From Xenorhabdus doucetiae (GTDB lineage: Bacteria > Pseudomonadota > Gammaproteobacteria > Enterobacterales > Enterobacteriaceae): a stretch of DNA of 64,000 bases. Shown here in pieces: positions 1 to 9,025 of this stretch. The DNA is taken from the NCBI RefSeq assembly GCF_000968195.1, contig NZ_FO704550.1, positions 1,736,001 to 1,800,000 on the forward strand, read 5' to 3'. The position numbers and the translations under genes are program-made. Position 1 is the first letter of the stretch. Every line of letters begins with the position of its first letter. The notes under the pieces were generated by a model. The model was not told the DNA's origin and searched no databases. It saw only the letters and a list, made by a program, of their open reading frames with translations.

Positions 1-1707
1 AAACTTCCTTATGACCTCTTTAATCTGATGCAAAAGCGTCGTTTTGAACGTTATCAATATGTCCTTGCTCATTTAGATCAACCTGTTGATTTAAACGGCT
101 ATGACAAAATCGAAGCTGACCGTACTAAAGCACCGTGGCCAAAGAGTGTTGAGGAGTTGGATAAACTTTGGGATGCTAAAATAAAATCTGATTGGATAAA
201 CCTTAAGTTATCCGGCAAAAATGATAAAGAAATCAAAGAAATTCTGACCAAGCGTTATCGGACGTTGTTGAAACGCCTCACACAAACCAAGAGTGAAGAT
301 GTTTTTCAAAATATCATGATGGCTTTTGCTCGTGAAATAGACCCACACACTAGTTATCTCTCGCCGCGTGATACAGAACAGTTTAATTCAGAGATGAGTT
401 TGTCTCTTGAAGGTATCGGTGCTGTTTTGCAATATGATGATGAGTATATTTCCATTAATTCATTGCTTGCAGGCGGCCCTGCGGCTAAAAGCCATTTATT
501 GAAAGTTGGGGATAAGATCATCGGTGTTGGGCAAGTAGGCAAGCCAATTGTCGATGTTGTTGGATGGCGTTTGGAAGATGTTGTTGCTCTTATCAAAGGG
601 CCGAAGGGGAGTAAAGTCCGCCTTGAAATCATTCCAAGTGCGAAGGGGGTAAAAAACCACATTATTACCTTAACCCGTGAGAATATCCGTCTTGAAGATA
701 AGGCTGTCAAGATGTCGGTGAAAACCGTAGGGAAGGAGAAAGTGGGTGTCCTGGATATACCCAGTTTCTATGTCGGCTTAACTAACGATGTAAAAGTACA
801 GTTGCAGAAACTTACCAAACAAGGTATTTCCTCGATTATCATTGACTTGCGTGGCAATGGTGGTGGCGCGTTGACAGAAGCTGTATCGTTATCTGGCTTA
901 TTTATTCCTACGGGGCCTGTTGTTCAGATTCGGGACAATACTGGTAGAGTTAAAGTGGAAGCAGATACGGATGAGGCAATATATTATAAAGGACCTCTGG
1001 TCGTTTTGATTGATAATAGAAGCGCTTCTGCGTCTGAAATTTTTGCGGCAGCGATGCAAGATTATGGTCGCGGGTTAATTGTGGGAGAGCCTTCCTTCGG
1101 TAAAGGTACTGTTCAGCAATACCGCCCTTTGAATCGTATTTATGACCAGATGCTGCGGCCTGAGTGGCCAGAGATTGGTTCTGTGCAATACACTATCCAG
1201 AAATTTTATCGGATAAATGGCGGCAGTACTCAGCTTAAAGGGGTAACGCCTGATATCGTTATGCCGACAGGGGAAGTACCTTCTGAAACAGGGGAAAGCC
1301 AAGAGGATAATGCGTTACCTTGGGACAGCATTCAGCCCGCGCCTTATACTTCCTTGAAAGTGATTTCAGCGTTAACGCCGTTACTGACTAAACTGCATAA
1401 TCAACGGATTGCTAATGATCCTGAGTTTAAATATATCAAACAAGAGATTGCTTACCAGAAAGTCATCAAAGAACGTAACGGTGTTTTCTCCTTGAACTAT
1501 GCTCAAAGAGAAAAAGAAAACAAAGAATATGAAACAATCAAATTGAATCATATTAATGAACGTTTTAAACGGGAAGGTAAAAAGCTGCTCAAGTCATTTG
1601 ATGATTTATCAAAAGATTATAAAGGTCCAGACCCTTACTTAGATGAATCTGTAAAAATTGCACTGGATTTTGCGCACCAGTCCGCTGAATTGGCTGCAAC
1701 GAAATAG
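1..1707 (+). CDS. prc: Prc (Tsp) periplasmic tail-specific protease, 5' truncated by window edge
   Basis: C-terminal processing serine protease acting in the periplasm on proteins with nonpolar C-termini, including penicillin-binding protein precursors and Spr in E. coli. The frame is open from base 1, so 568 residues are visible of a family length near 680; the signal peptide and N-terminal helical part lie outside the window. The PDZ region follows the MSLSLEGIGAVL stretch. The Ser-Lys dyad lies in SASASEIFAAA and FGKGTVQQ: counting from the ATG at 28, catalytic Ser is residue 334 (codon 1027) and Lys residue 359 (codon 1102), the same 25-residue spacing as E. coli Ser430/Lys455. The C-terminal DUF3340-like segment is present. 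An intrinsic terminator follows, and htpX is next as in E. coli. Function is very secure. Confidence 0.97.
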   Translation, partial: KLPYDLFNLMQKRRFERYQYVLAHLDQPVDLNGYDKIEADRTKAPWPKSVEELDKLWDAKIKSDWINLKLSGKNDKEIKEILTKRYRTLLKRLTQTKSEDVFQNIMMAFAREIDPHTSYLSPRDTEQFNSEMSLSLEGIGAVLQYDDEYISINSLLAGGPAAKSHLLKVGDKIIGVGQVGKPIVDVVGWRLEDVVALIKGPKGSKVRLEIIPSAKGVKNHIITLTRENIRLEDKAVKMSVKTVGKEKVGVLDIPSFYVGLTNDVKVQLQKLTKQGISSIIIDLRGNGGGALTEAVSLSGLFIPTGPVVQIRDNTGRVKVEADTDEAIYYKGPLVVLIDNRSASASEIFAAAMQDYGRGLIVGEPSFGKGTVQQYRPLNRIYDQMLRPEWPEIGSVQYTIQKFYRINGGSTQLKGVTPDIVMPTGEVPSETGESQEDNALPWDSIQPAPYTSLKVISALTPLLTKLHNQRIANDPEFKYIKQEIAYQKVIKERNGVFSLNYAQREKENKEYETIKLNHINERFKREGKKLLKSFDDLSKDYKGPDPYLDESVKIALDFAHQSAELAATK

Positions 1708-1727
1708 TTTTAATATTCGCTATAGAT

Positions 1728-1755
1728 AAAAGGTCGGCTTGATAGTCGGCCTTTT
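1728..1755 (+). terminator. Rho-independent terminator of prc
   Basis: Stem AAAAGGTCGGC (1728-1738) pairs with GTCGGCCTTTT (1745-1755), with two wobble pairs and a 6-nt loop. The stem ends in a T run. It lies 20 bases after the prc stop. Confidence 0.8.
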
Positions 1756-1884
1756 GTCATATTGTAAAGTTATGTTTTTTCTATCGTTTAACATCTTAAA
1801 AAACTTGAATACTATTGGGATAATCCCCATTTTATGGCTTAACTCTTAGTTGAACTGTTTGATCATTAAAGGAAGCAAATTTAT

Positions 1885-2769
1885 ATGATGAGAATCGCCT
1901 TGTTCCTTCTCACAAACCTTGCTGTTATGGTGGTGTTTGGAATAATACTTTCACTTACAGGTGTTCAGCGGAGCAGTGTTGCTGGCCTCATGATTATGGC
2001 TGGTTTGTTTGGTTTTGGTGGAGCGTTCATTTCTTTGTTAATGTCGAAATGGATGGCGCTGCGTTCTGTTGGTGGGCAAATTATTGAAAAACCTTCCAAC
2101 GAAACTGAAGCCTGGTTGATGGAAACCGTACGTCGTCAGGCAGATCAGGTTGGAATTACTATGCCACAGGTGGCTATCTATGATGCCTTGGATATTAACG
2201 CATTTGCAACAGGGGCACGTCGTAATGCTTCACTGGTTGCGGTTAGTACAGGGTTACTGAACAATATGAGCCGTGATGAGGCTGAGGCCGTCATTGCACA
2301 TGAAATTAGCCATATCGCTAATGGTGATATGGTGACCATGACATTATTGCAGGGTATCGTAAATACATTCGTTATCTTCATTTCACGTATCATTGCACAG
2401 GCTGCTGCAAGTTTCCTTTCCAGCAACGATGATGAAAGTGAGAGCAGCAGTAATGGCAATCCCATTGTCTACATGGTGCTCTCCATGGTGTTGGAGATCG
2501 TATTTGGTATTCTGGCAAGTATTATTACCATGTGGTTCTCCCGTTACCGTGAATTCCATGCAGATGCAGGGTCAGCAAAATTGGTTGGACGCGAAAAGAT
2601 GATTGCTGCGTTGCAACGTCTTAAGACCAGCTATGAACCTCAGGAAGAGGGGAGAATGATGGCATTCTGTATTAATGGCAAATCGAAGAGTTTCAGTGAA
2701 TTGTTCTTGTCCCATCCGCCATTGGACAAGCGTATTGAAGCGCTTCGCAGCGGTGAATACCTAAAATAA
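1885..2769 (+). CDS. htpX: HtpX inner-membrane zinc metalloprotease
   Basis: Stress-induced membrane protease that works with FtsH on misfolded or damaged membrane proteins. It has 294 residues, against 293 in E. coli, and is near-identical over long stretches. Two N-terminal transmembrane segments (about residues 4-24 and 33-53) precede the HEISH zinc motif at residues 139-143; the third ligand is probably Glu223 in REFHADAG. Another hydrophobic pair lies between (about 155-176 and 193-215). The ATG at 1885 is followed by a second ATG; AAAGGA lies 11 bases upstream of the first, and the MMRIALFLL start matches E. coli. It is monocistronic between two terminators. In E. coli it is under CpxR and heat-shock control; I did not identify those sites here. 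Confidence 0.97.
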   Translation: MMRIALFLLTNLAVMVVFGIILSLTGVQRSSVAGLMIMAGLFGFGGAFISLLMSKWMALRSVGGQIIEKPSNETEAWLMETVRRQADQVGITMPQVAIYDALDINAFATGARRNASLVAVSTGLLNNMSRDEAEAVIAHEISHIANGDMVTMTLLQGIVNTFVIFISRIIAQAAASFLSSNDDESESSSNGNPIVYMVLSMVLEIVFGILASIITMWFSRYREFHADAGSAKLVGREKMIAALQRLKTSYEPQEEGRMMAFCINGKSKSFSELFLSHPPLDKRIEALRSGEYLK

Positions 2770-2782
2770 TGCGATAAAATAC

Positions 2783-2813
2783 AAAGCCGAGGTTTATCAT
2801 GACCCTCGGCTTT
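2783..2813. terminator. Bidirectional terminator between htpX and tcyP
   Basis: Perfect 10-bp stem AAAGCCGAGG / CCTCGGCTTT with flanking A and T runs. It is placed between two convergent genes, so it can serve both strands. Confidence 0.9.
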
Positions 2814-2844
2814 ATTAGTTGATCCTATTTTAATCTCTTTTGAA

Positions 2845-4236
2845 TTAAGACTGGTTTAATACCACTTTTTCATCTTGCGAAAACACTTCTTTATTGGTTT
2901 TTCCCATCAATTGACTGGTGATTGTCCCTGCTGTCATCGCACCATTAACATTTAATGCGGTACGTCCCATGTCAATCAGAGGTTCAACAGAAATTAGCAG
3001 TGCCACTAAGGTGACAGGGAGTCCCATGGCAGGCAGAACAATCAAGGCTGCAAATGTTGCTCCACCACCAACGCCAGCAACACCGGCAGAGCTGATAGTC
3101 ACAATTCCCACAAGTGTCGCAATCCACACAGGATCAAAGGGATCAATACCTACAGTTGGCGCCACCATCACTGCCAGCATGGCCGGATAAATACCCGCAC
3201 AACCATTTTGTCCAATAGTCGCACCAAAAGAAGCAGAGAAGCTGGCAATGGACTCAGGTACACCGAGGCGGCGAGTTTGTGTCTCAACATTCAAAGGGAT
3301 ACTTGCCGCGCTTGAACGGCTGGTAAATGCAAATGTCAGTACAGGGCCTGCTTTTTTAAAGAATTTCAGGGGATTAATTCCCGTGAATGCCAAAAGCCCA
3401 CCATGTACAACGAACATCAGGCCAAGCGCGATGTAAGAAGCAACAACAAAATTACCTAATTGAGTAATATCATGGATATTGGAACTGGCAACAACTTTGG
3501 TCATTAGCGCCATTACGCCATAGGGTGTGAGGCGCATAACCAACCTAACCAGTTTCATTGCCCATGCCTGCATTGTATCAATGGCAACGAGAGCCCGATT
3601 ACCGCGTTCATGATCATCTTTTAGCATTTGTAATGCGGCAATGCCTAAGAACGTCGCAAAAATGACAACACTAATAATGGAAGTAGGCCGCGCTCCTGTC
3701 AGATCAGCAAAGGGATTTTTGGGGATAAAAGAAAGAATGATTTGAGGCACGCTCATGTCTGCAACTTTGCCAATATAATTGCTTTCGATTGCTAATAAAC
3801 GAGCTGTTTCTTGAGTGCCTTGAATGAGTCCAGTTGCACTTAGCCCAAATAAATTGGCAATTAATATGCCGATTAAAGCGGAAATTGCGGTAGTGAACAA
3901 TAATGTACCAATGGTAAGAAAGCTGATTTTCCCTAAGGAAGAGGCTTTATGTAAGCGTGCAACGGCGCTTAGGATGGAAGCGAAAACCAATGGCATGATA
4001 ACCATTTGTAGTAATTGTACATAACCATTACCGACAATATTGAACCACTTAATGGATTCTTTCACGGTAGGGTTATCTGTTCCATAAATGATATTTAATG
4101 CCAGCCCAAAAACGACACCTACGACTAGAGCTACAAGCACTTTTTTGGACAAGCTCCATTGATTTGAACTTGTTTTTGCTAATAAAACAAGCAGTGCTAC
4201 AAAAACGAGCACGTTGATGATGAGTGGTAAATTCAT
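2845..4236 (-). CDS. tcyP: L-cystine/dicarboxylate-type symporter TcyP
   Basis: Sodium- or proton-coupled cystine importer of the DAACS (GltP/dctA-like) family, formerly YdjN in E. coli; both have 463 residues. Eight or more hydrophobic segments are evident. Family-typical motifs include TSRSSAASIPLN (the serine-rich hairpin), the FSASFGATIGQNG loop and IDMGRTALNVNGAMTAG near the C-terminus, which carries the conserved substrate-site Asp/Arg/Asn. The gene is convergent with htpX and shares its terminator. A 345-base AT-rich region upstream presumably holds the promoter; in E. coli tcyP is activated by CysB, but I cannot point to a CysB site. Confidence 0.95.
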   Translation of the reverse strand: MNLPLIINVLVFVALLVLLAKTSSNQWSLSKKVLVALVVGVVFGLALNIIYGTDNPTVKESIKWFNIVGNGYVQLLQMVIMPLVFASILSAVARLHKASSLGKISFLTIGTLLFTTAISALIGILIANLFGLSATGLIQGTQETARLLAIESNYIGKVADMSVPQIILSFIPKNPFADLTGARPTSIISVVIFATFLGIAALQMLKDDHERGNRALVAIDTMQAWAMKLVRLVMRLTPYGVMALMTKVVASSNIHDITQLGNFVVASYIALGLMFVVHGGLLAFTGINPLKFFKKAGPVLTFAFTSRSSAASIPLNVETQTRRLGVPESIASFSASFGATIGQNGCAGIYPAMLAVMVAPTVGIDPFDPVWIATLVGIVTISSAGVAGVGGGATFAALIVLPAMGLPVTLVALLISVEPLIDMGRTALNVNGAMTAGTITSQLMGKTNKEVFSQDEKVVLNQS

Positions 4237-4581
4237 CCCTAGTCTCCAAAACTTATATGTGATATATATTTTTTTGCATGATATGTAATCGTTCTGGATG
4301 ATGAGAAAAGTGTATTCTATTTTCTCTTAATCCTCTGATTTGTAAGTTGTATTTCAATTTGAAATCTATCGAATACATACCATGAAATGTTTAAGGGAGA
4401 ATATTATCAGTATAAGAAGTTGCTTACTTATAATTAAATGGAATTTTATATAATCATTTTTCACTAACTAGTTTGATTAGTTATATATCCTAATGTGTTT
4501 CTGTTGATTTTCTATTTGGTTTTAACTAATAACCCCATTTTAAAATGGGGTTACGGTATTGACTGCATGTGAATTGATCAG
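4237..4581. other. Intergenic region upstream of tcyP
   Basis: This is a 345-base AT-rich stretch between the tcyP start and the ydjM stop, both on the reverse strand. Apart from the palindrome at 4531-4552 (listed separately) I see no gene, RNA or clear protein-binding site. It must contain the tcyP promoter. Confidence 0.6.
4531..4552 (-). terminator. Perfect palindrome, probable ydjM terminator
   Basis: AACCCCATTTT followed directly by its complement AAAATGGGGTT. It lies 30 bases past the ydjM stop on the reverse strand. The downstream T tract on that strand is broken (TTATTAGTT), so termination strength is uncertain. Confidence 0.55.
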
Positions 4582-5175
4582 CTATTTGTAGAAATTCTGT
4601 AGCTTATCAATAGGTAATTTATCAAACGATAATTTGTTAAATTGTAATTTGTCGAAATAGTGAGTAAATGAAAAGTTGATATGTTGTGGAAGGATTATAG
4701 CGATCACCATAACCAATACGGCAATGAAACGTTCGCCTTTTTTACGCTCCTTACCTCTAAGGATAGGGAAACAAAAACGTATTCTCAGTGGCCATAAGAG
4801 TGGAATACCGGCAGGCGTCAGCATATCAGCAATAAGATGGCTGATATAACCGATAATCATTGCATGAACAAAATCAGTTGGAATAGGCCAATCAGAAGGT
4901 ATTTCAGTCTGGAATAGAGTAACCCCCACGAGCAGCGCTAATAAACTGTGCGTAAAGCCACGATGTCCACATAACCGTGCTATTGGAATAGATATAAAGC
5001 GGAATAATCTGCCCAACGTTGAGCTTGGATGGTCGATATCCGGTAACAATGAAGCCAGAAGTACACCGGGAAGCATATGTAACCAATCTCCCTGTGCTAT
5101 TTCAGGTGTGATTTCTAGTTGGTGAGCCAATACAAGGCTAGCAACGGAAAAAAGAAGATGTCCTTCTGCTGTCAT
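4582..5175 (-). CDS. ydjM: YdjM, LexA-regulated inner-membrane protein (DUF457 / membrane-bound hydrolase-like)
   Basis: Predicted inner-membrane metal-dependent hydrolase family protein of unknown substrate; the E. coli homologue belongs to the SOS regulon. It has 197 residues with the conserved N-terminus MTAEGHLLFS, the LLPDIDHPSS motif, GHRGFTHSLLA and the HLIADMLTPAGIPLLWP block; the His/Asp pairs are the likely metal ligands. Three to four hydrophobic stretches are present. The C-terminus differs from E. coli: it carries four tandem pentapeptides of the type FDKLQ-FNKLS-FDKLP-IDKLQ encoded by 15-bp repeats (4597-4656). A consensus LexA box lies just upstream (5207-5222). Identity is secure; biochemical function is not known. 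Confidence 0.92.
   Translation of the reverse strand: MTAEGHLLFSVASLVLAHQLEITPEIAQGDWLHMLPGVLLASLLPDIDHPSSTLGRLFRFISIPIARLCGHRGFTHSLLALLVGVTLFQTEIPSDWPIPTDFVHAMIIGYISHLIADMLTPAGIPLLWPLRIRFCFPILRGKERKKGERFIAVLVMVIAIILPQHINFSFTHYFDKLQFNKLSFDKLPIDKLQNFYK
4597..4656 (-). repeat. Four tandem 15-bp in-frame repeats at the 3' end of ydjM
   Basis: Units on the + strand run 4597-4611, 4612-4626, 4627-4641 and 4642-4656; the middle ones share the core TAATTTRTYRAA. They encode four copies of [FI][DN]KL plus one variable residue. They are absent from the E. coli protein as I remember it. Confidence 0.8.
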
Positions 5176-5206
5176 AACGATTTATACTAATTATTTATGT
5201 TAATTG

Positions 5207-5222
5207 CTGTTTATACATACAG
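5207..5222 (-). promoter_or_regulatory. LexA (SOS) box upstream of ydjM
   Basis: CTGTTTATACATACAG matches the CTGT-N8-ACAG consensus exactly with an AT-rich centre. It lies 32 bases before the ydjM ATG. E. coli ydjM is a known LexA target, so SOS induction is very likely conserved. Confidence 0.9.
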
Positions 5223-5583
5223 TTAGGCAGTATAGAGGGTTTTGCACAAGGATGATAGAGGGTAAGTAGGAAAAATTTGTTATTAACTAATATGGCGATT
5301 AATGTTTGCGCTGCCATGTCATGTATAGTGCAACAGGGATTGGAAAATGGCGGCTTCTATAGATAAACGAAATGACATCCCAAGTCTCTCCACGATAATA
5401 ACAGTGATTAATGAGATTTAATTGTAACAATTTCAGTAAATTAAATCTCGTTATGGATGCTAACAAAGCTGAAATACTTTTATGGGAAAGACAAGATAAT
5501 TATTCTCCTAATAGGATTAAAGTTGGTTCCTTATGAACTATCATTGAGTAAAAATAAAATGATTTATGCCAATGGAGAATGTC
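5223..5583. other. Divergent intergenic region ydjM / yniB
   Basis: About 360 bases without a convincing gene. It contains an 11-bp perfect inverted repeat, GAGATTTAATT at 5413-5423 and its complement at 5439-5449 (15-base spacer), either an operator or a leader hairpin for yniB. Nothing else is recognised. Confidence 0.5.
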
Positions 5584-6147
5584 ATGACGTATCAACAAGC
5601 TGGATATGTAGCTATTGCTAAACGGATCTTGGGCTGGATTATTTTTGTACCGTCTTTATTATCAACTTTTGCCTCAGTGGTTAATCTGATCGCATGGCAA
5701 CATGGTGTTGAAGGTAATGGTGTTAAAGGTGATGGTATTAACGCGGTATTAAATGATTTTCTCAGGATGATGACAGAAATGATTAAATTTAATACACCAT
5801 TTTTGGATTTTTTCTGGAAGCATTCACCAAATCCAGCTCGTCTTACTGGGATCACAGGGGAAAATATCAGTTTTCTTGTTATTTATATTCTGATGTTTGT
5901 TGGTTTGGCAATGAGTGCGTCCGGTTTGAGAATGTATCGTCAATTTAAATTCATCAAAGAGCGCATTGAAGATCAAATGCTCCTTGAACTTGCGAAGGAA
6001 AGTGGAATAACCAAAGAACAATTAGAAGCTAAAATTAAATTCCCCCGTCATTCTTTATTCAGCCAGATTTTTATCCTTTACATATCACCTATCATTATCG
6101 GTGCAATTGCTTATTTCTTATTTAAATTTTGGGGAGTGGTAATGTAA
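5584..6147 (+). CDS. yniB: YniB family inner-membrane protein
   Basis: Small conserved membrane protein of unknown function. I start it at ATG 5584 (MTYQQAGYVAIAKRILG), which has GGAG six bases upstream (5574-5577) and matches the E. coli N-terminus; an in-frame ATG at 5566 lacks a ribosome site. It has 187 residues. Hydrophobic segments lie near residues 15-38, 95-117 and 163-183. Compared with E. coli YniB it carries an extra GVEGN-GVKGD insertion encoded by a 15-bp tandem repeat (5704-5733) just before the conserved GINAV. The partner yniA is convergent and adjacent, the same pairing as in E. coli. Confidence 0.88.
   Translation: MTYQQAGYVAIAKRILGWIIFVPSLLSTFASVVNLIAWQHGVEGNGVKGDGINAVLNDFLRMMTEMIKFNTPFLDFFWKHSPNPARLTGITGENISFLVIYILMFVGLAMSASGLRMYRQFKFIKERIEDQMLLELAKESGITKEQLEAKIKFPRHSLFSQIFILYISPIIIGAIAYFLFKFWGVVM
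5704..5733 (+). repeat. Tandem 15-bp in-frame repeat within yniB
   Basis: GGTGTTGAAGGTAAT is followed by GGTGTTAAAGGTGAT (13 of 15 identical), then a partial third unit beginning GGTATTAA. It encodes GVEGN-GVKGD. Confidence 0.85.
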
Positions 6148-6255
6148 TTAAATAATAGTTAATGACTATGCAAGGACGCACCATACAGTGCTTTGGTTAA
6201 AATAAATTCATATTTTTAATGTAATGAATTCTAACTACCACATTAACAAAGTTTT

Positions 6256-7125
6256 TTATGCCTGTTCGGATAAAAGATTATCAATTATCTTTTGTACTAA
6301 GATAAAATGATCGCCTCCGAAAAGATTACATCTATTTAATAAATAATAGAGTTGGTAAATAGGTTGGCGCTCAAGGAAATCTTTAGGCAATGGCCAGACA
6401 CTCTGATAACCATCAAATATTTGTAAAGGAAGATCTGGGTAAAGAGGCAACATTGCCAGATCACATTCACGGTCTCCCCAATAGCAGGCAGGATCAAAAG
6501 TGACTGCACAATTATCGTTCAATGATGCACAGTTCATTGGCCATAGATCGCCGTGCAGGAGAGAAGGTTGAGGGTGATGGTTATGTAATTTATCACCGAT
6601 CATTTCGACAATTTGGCTAATATCCCCAAATACCATGCCTTTATCAGCGGCAAGTTGCAATTGCCATCCAATGCGTTTTTCGGCGTAAAAGTGATTCCAG
6701 CGTTTTTGCCACCCGTTAGGCTGTATGGTGGTTGCGAGCATGTTATCAAAATCAAAACCAAATTTAGGTTGTTCACTCCATTGATGTAGCCTTGCAAGGT
6801 GTTGACCGAAAAGATACGCACTATGTGGGTTAAAGGGTTTTATAGGTAAATGTTCCAGCAACAGGAAACTAGAGTTGCGGTCATGACCGACACCATAAAC
6901 GTCAGGAACACGGATTGTTTTGCTGCGAGCCAGTAAATCCAGTTGTTCTGCTTCTGCCTTAAAGATTGGCAGCATTTCTTTCATGTTGGATTTGATAAAA
7001 ACAGCTTGTTCACCATATTTAATGTACCAGGCATGGTGAATATCTCCCCCTGTCAATTCCGTTTTATCGCGAATTTCAGCGTCACCAAAATGCTCACTTA
7101 ATAGACGGTTCACTGCTTGCCACAT
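6256..7125 (-). CDS. yniA: YniA, fructosamine-kinase family protein
   Basis: Ketosamine/fructosamine-3-kinase-like protein of 289 residues (E. coli 286). Family members phosphorylate glycated amines for deglycation repair; the E. coli enzyme also phosphorylates small ketosamines. Kinase-fold landmarks are AVFIKSN (ATP-binding Lys), LLHGDLWPMN (catalytic loop HGD...N) and TFDPACYWGDRECDLAM (metal-binding Asp). The start MWQAVNRLLSEHFGDAEI agrees with family N-termini. It lies downstream of yfeD on the same strand with a 131-base gap and converges on yniB. Cytoplasmic; native substrate unknown. Confidence 0.92.
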   Translation of the reverse strand: MWQAVNRLLSEHFGDAEIRDKTELTGGDIHHAWYIKYGEQAVFIKSNMKEMLPIFKAEAEQLDLLARSKTIRVPDVYGVGHDRNSSFLLLEHLPIKPFNPHSAYLFGQHLARLHQWSEQPKFGFDFDNMLATTIQPNGWQKRWNHFYAEKRIGWQLQLAADKGMVFGDISQIVEMIGDKLHNHHPQPSLLHGDLWPMNCASLNDNCAVTFDPACYWGDRECDLAMLPLYPDLPLQIFDGYQSVWPLPKDFLERQPIYQLYYLLNRCNLFGGDHFILVQKIIDNLLSEQA

Positions 7126-7220
7126 GGTTCACCTCATTAAGTTGACAGTTTCTGTGCTTATATTACAGACAGATGTAACATTTGAACAGGCTAAAAGGGA
7201 TTTTAATGGAAATTAATAAG

Positions 7221-7244
7221 GCCATATCTCAAATTTGATATGGC
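7221..7244 (-). terminator. Candidate terminator after yfeD
   Basis: GCCATATC (7221-7228) pairs with GATATGGC (7237-7244). On the reverse strand the stem is followed by a mixed AT stretch (CTTATTAATTT) rather than a clean T run. It lies 13 bases past the yfeD stop. Confidence 0.45.
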
Positions 7245-7256
7245 ACTTTATTCTTT

Positions 7257-8153
7257 TTAGTTTAATTTTTCTGGAATTGATGTCGTTTGGGAGAGTATTT
7301 TTTCAAACGATCCTTTGTTGGCTTTCTTGCAAGCTAATTTTATTTGGTCATAAATAAGTGCAATAGTAAAGAAAATGGCTTGAATAATGACGATACAGGG
7401 GCCGGTTTCACCATCAATATGGAAGCTGATGATCGTTCCAAGCACGCTGGATGATATAGAAGCAACCATGGCCACAATGAGCATGCGATCAAAACTTCGG
7501 CACAGTATAAAAGCAATAATGCCAGGTGAGATTAACATCGCAATGACGAGGATGATGCCGACGGCTTGCAAGGATGCGACAATGGTTAGCGCCAACAGCG
7601 ATAATAATCCGTAATGGAGAAGTCTTACGGGAAGACCAACTACTCGTGCCTGATTGGGATCAAAGCAATAGAGCATGAAATCTTTTCTTTTTAACAACAC
7701 AATAGCCAGTGTAATCCCTGCGATGCACAGTGTTTGCAGCAATTCATGTTGAGTAATGCCGAGTATGCTGCCGAATAAAATGTGTGTCAGGTGTTGATCC
7801 GTATCAATACGAGTAAACAGCACTAACCCAAATGCAAACATCCCTGAGAAAACAATCCCCATAACAGTATCTTCTTTGATTCTGCTATGCTCTTTTAGAT
7901 ACCCAGTGGCAAATGCACAAAATATACCGGAAAGGAACGCTCCTATTGCAAGGGGTATCCCTGCTACAAAAGCAAGCACGATACCCGGTAAAACCGCATG
8001 GGAAATGGCATCTCCCATCAGCGACCAGCCTTTTAAAACCAAGTAACAGGAGAGAACTGCGCAAACAGCTCCCACCATCATGGCAGCAAAGATAGCTCGG
8101 CGCATAAATTCATGCATAAAAGGTTCAGTCATTAATTCAATAAATGTGTTCAT
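7257..8153 (-). CDS. yfeD: Metal ABC transporter permease YfeD/SitD
   Basis: Second membrane subunit of the YfeABCD (SitABCD) chelated-iron/manganese importer. It has 298 residues with about eight hydrophobic helices and the ABC-3 family signature SLMGDAISHAVLPGIVLAF. It is homologous to the neighbouring YfeC. Its start overlaps the yfeC stop by four bases (8150-8153), so translation is coupled. The hydrophilic C-tail (KLACKKANKGSFEKIL) is cytoplasmic by family topology. It is the last gene of the operon. Confidence 0.93.
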   Translation of the reverse strand: MNTFIELMTEPFMHEFMRRAIFAAMMVGAVCAVLSCYLVLKGWSLMGDAISHAVLPGIVLAFVAGIPLAIGAFLSGIFCAFATGYLKEHSRIKEDTVMGIVFSGMFAFGLVLFTRIDTDQHLTHILFGSILGITQHELLQTLCIAGITLAIVLLKRKDFMLYCFDPNQARVVGLPVRLLHYGLLSLLALTIVASLQAVGIILVIAMLISPGIIAFILCRSFDRMLIVAMVASISSSVLGTIISFHIDGETGPCIVIIQAIFFTIALIYDQIKLACKKANKGSFEKILSQTTSIPEKLN

Positions 8154-9025
8154 GAGAGTTGCTCCTGAATCAACGCCAGAGATTCCTTTCTGGCTCGTCT
8201 GCGGGAGGCTAACATGCCATGTTTGGGGGCAAAGAAAAACGCAAGTAAGAAAATGACTGTTTGCATGGTAACAATGACACCGCCAGTTGCACCATTGAGA
8301 AAATAACTCAGATAGGCGCCGATACCACTTGTGAGTGAACCGATGGCAACAGAAATAACTAACAAGTGCTTAAACCTATCGGTTAATAAATAAGCCGTTG
8401 CACCCGGTGTGACGACCATTGCGATAACTAAAATAGCGCCTACTGTCTGTAATGCAGCAACAGTACAGGCACTTAATAAAGTGAAGAAAATGATTTTCAA
8501 CCGTAACGGTGATAATCCAATAGAACGTGCATGAGTTTCATCAAAGAAAACAACCAACAAATCTTTCCAAAGTACCATTAAGATAATAAAAGAAACGGCG
8601 ATAATGATTTCAACTTGTAAAACATCTTCATCAGAAATTCCCAAGATATTGCCCAAAATAATTGTTTGTACATTCACAGATGTAGGGTTTAAAGAAACGA
8701 TCAATAATCCGACGGCAAAAAAAGTAGAGAATATAAAACCGATCACCGCATCTTCACGTAACCGAGTGATATGACGCACCAGTGTCATTGACAGGGCGGC
8801 GAGCATTCCCGTAAAAAAAGCCCCCCCCGCATAAGGTAAACCGAGAGCATATGCACCGGCTACGCCAGGTACAACGGAGTGGGAGAGAGCGTCTCCCATC
8901 AGAGACCAACCTTTTAGCATCAGATAAGCGGATAAGAATGCACAAACAGCTCCAACAATGGAACTCACCCACATCGCTTTCACCATATAGTTGTAACTGA
9001 ATGGCTGTAAAAGTAGCTCCATCAT
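8150..9025 (-). CDS. yfeC: Metal ABC transporter permease YfeC/SitC
   Basis: Inner-membrane permease of the ABC-3 family, 291 residues, carrying SLMGDALSHSVVPGVAGAYALG and about eight transmembrane segments. It pairs with YfeD to form the channel. It overlaps yfeB by four bases (9022-9025, ATGA type) and yfeD likewise, typical of a stoichiometrically coupled operon. The C-terminus is Arg-rich (ASRRRARKE), as expected for a cytosolic tail. Confidence 0.93.
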   Translation of the reverse strand: MMELLLQPFSYNYMVKAMWVSSIVGAVCAFLSAYLMLKGWSLMGDALSHSVVPGVAGAYALGLPYAGGAFFTGMLAALSMTLVRHITRLREDAVIGFIFSTFFAVGLLIVSLNPTSVNVQTIILGNILGISDEDVLQVEIIIAVSFIILMVLWKDLLVVFFDETHARSIGLSPLRLKIIFFTLLSACTVAALQTVGAILVIAMVVTPGATAYLLTDRFKHLLVISVAIGSLTSGIGAYLSYFLNGATGGVIVTMQTVIFLLAFFFAPKHGMLASRRRARKESLALIQEQLS

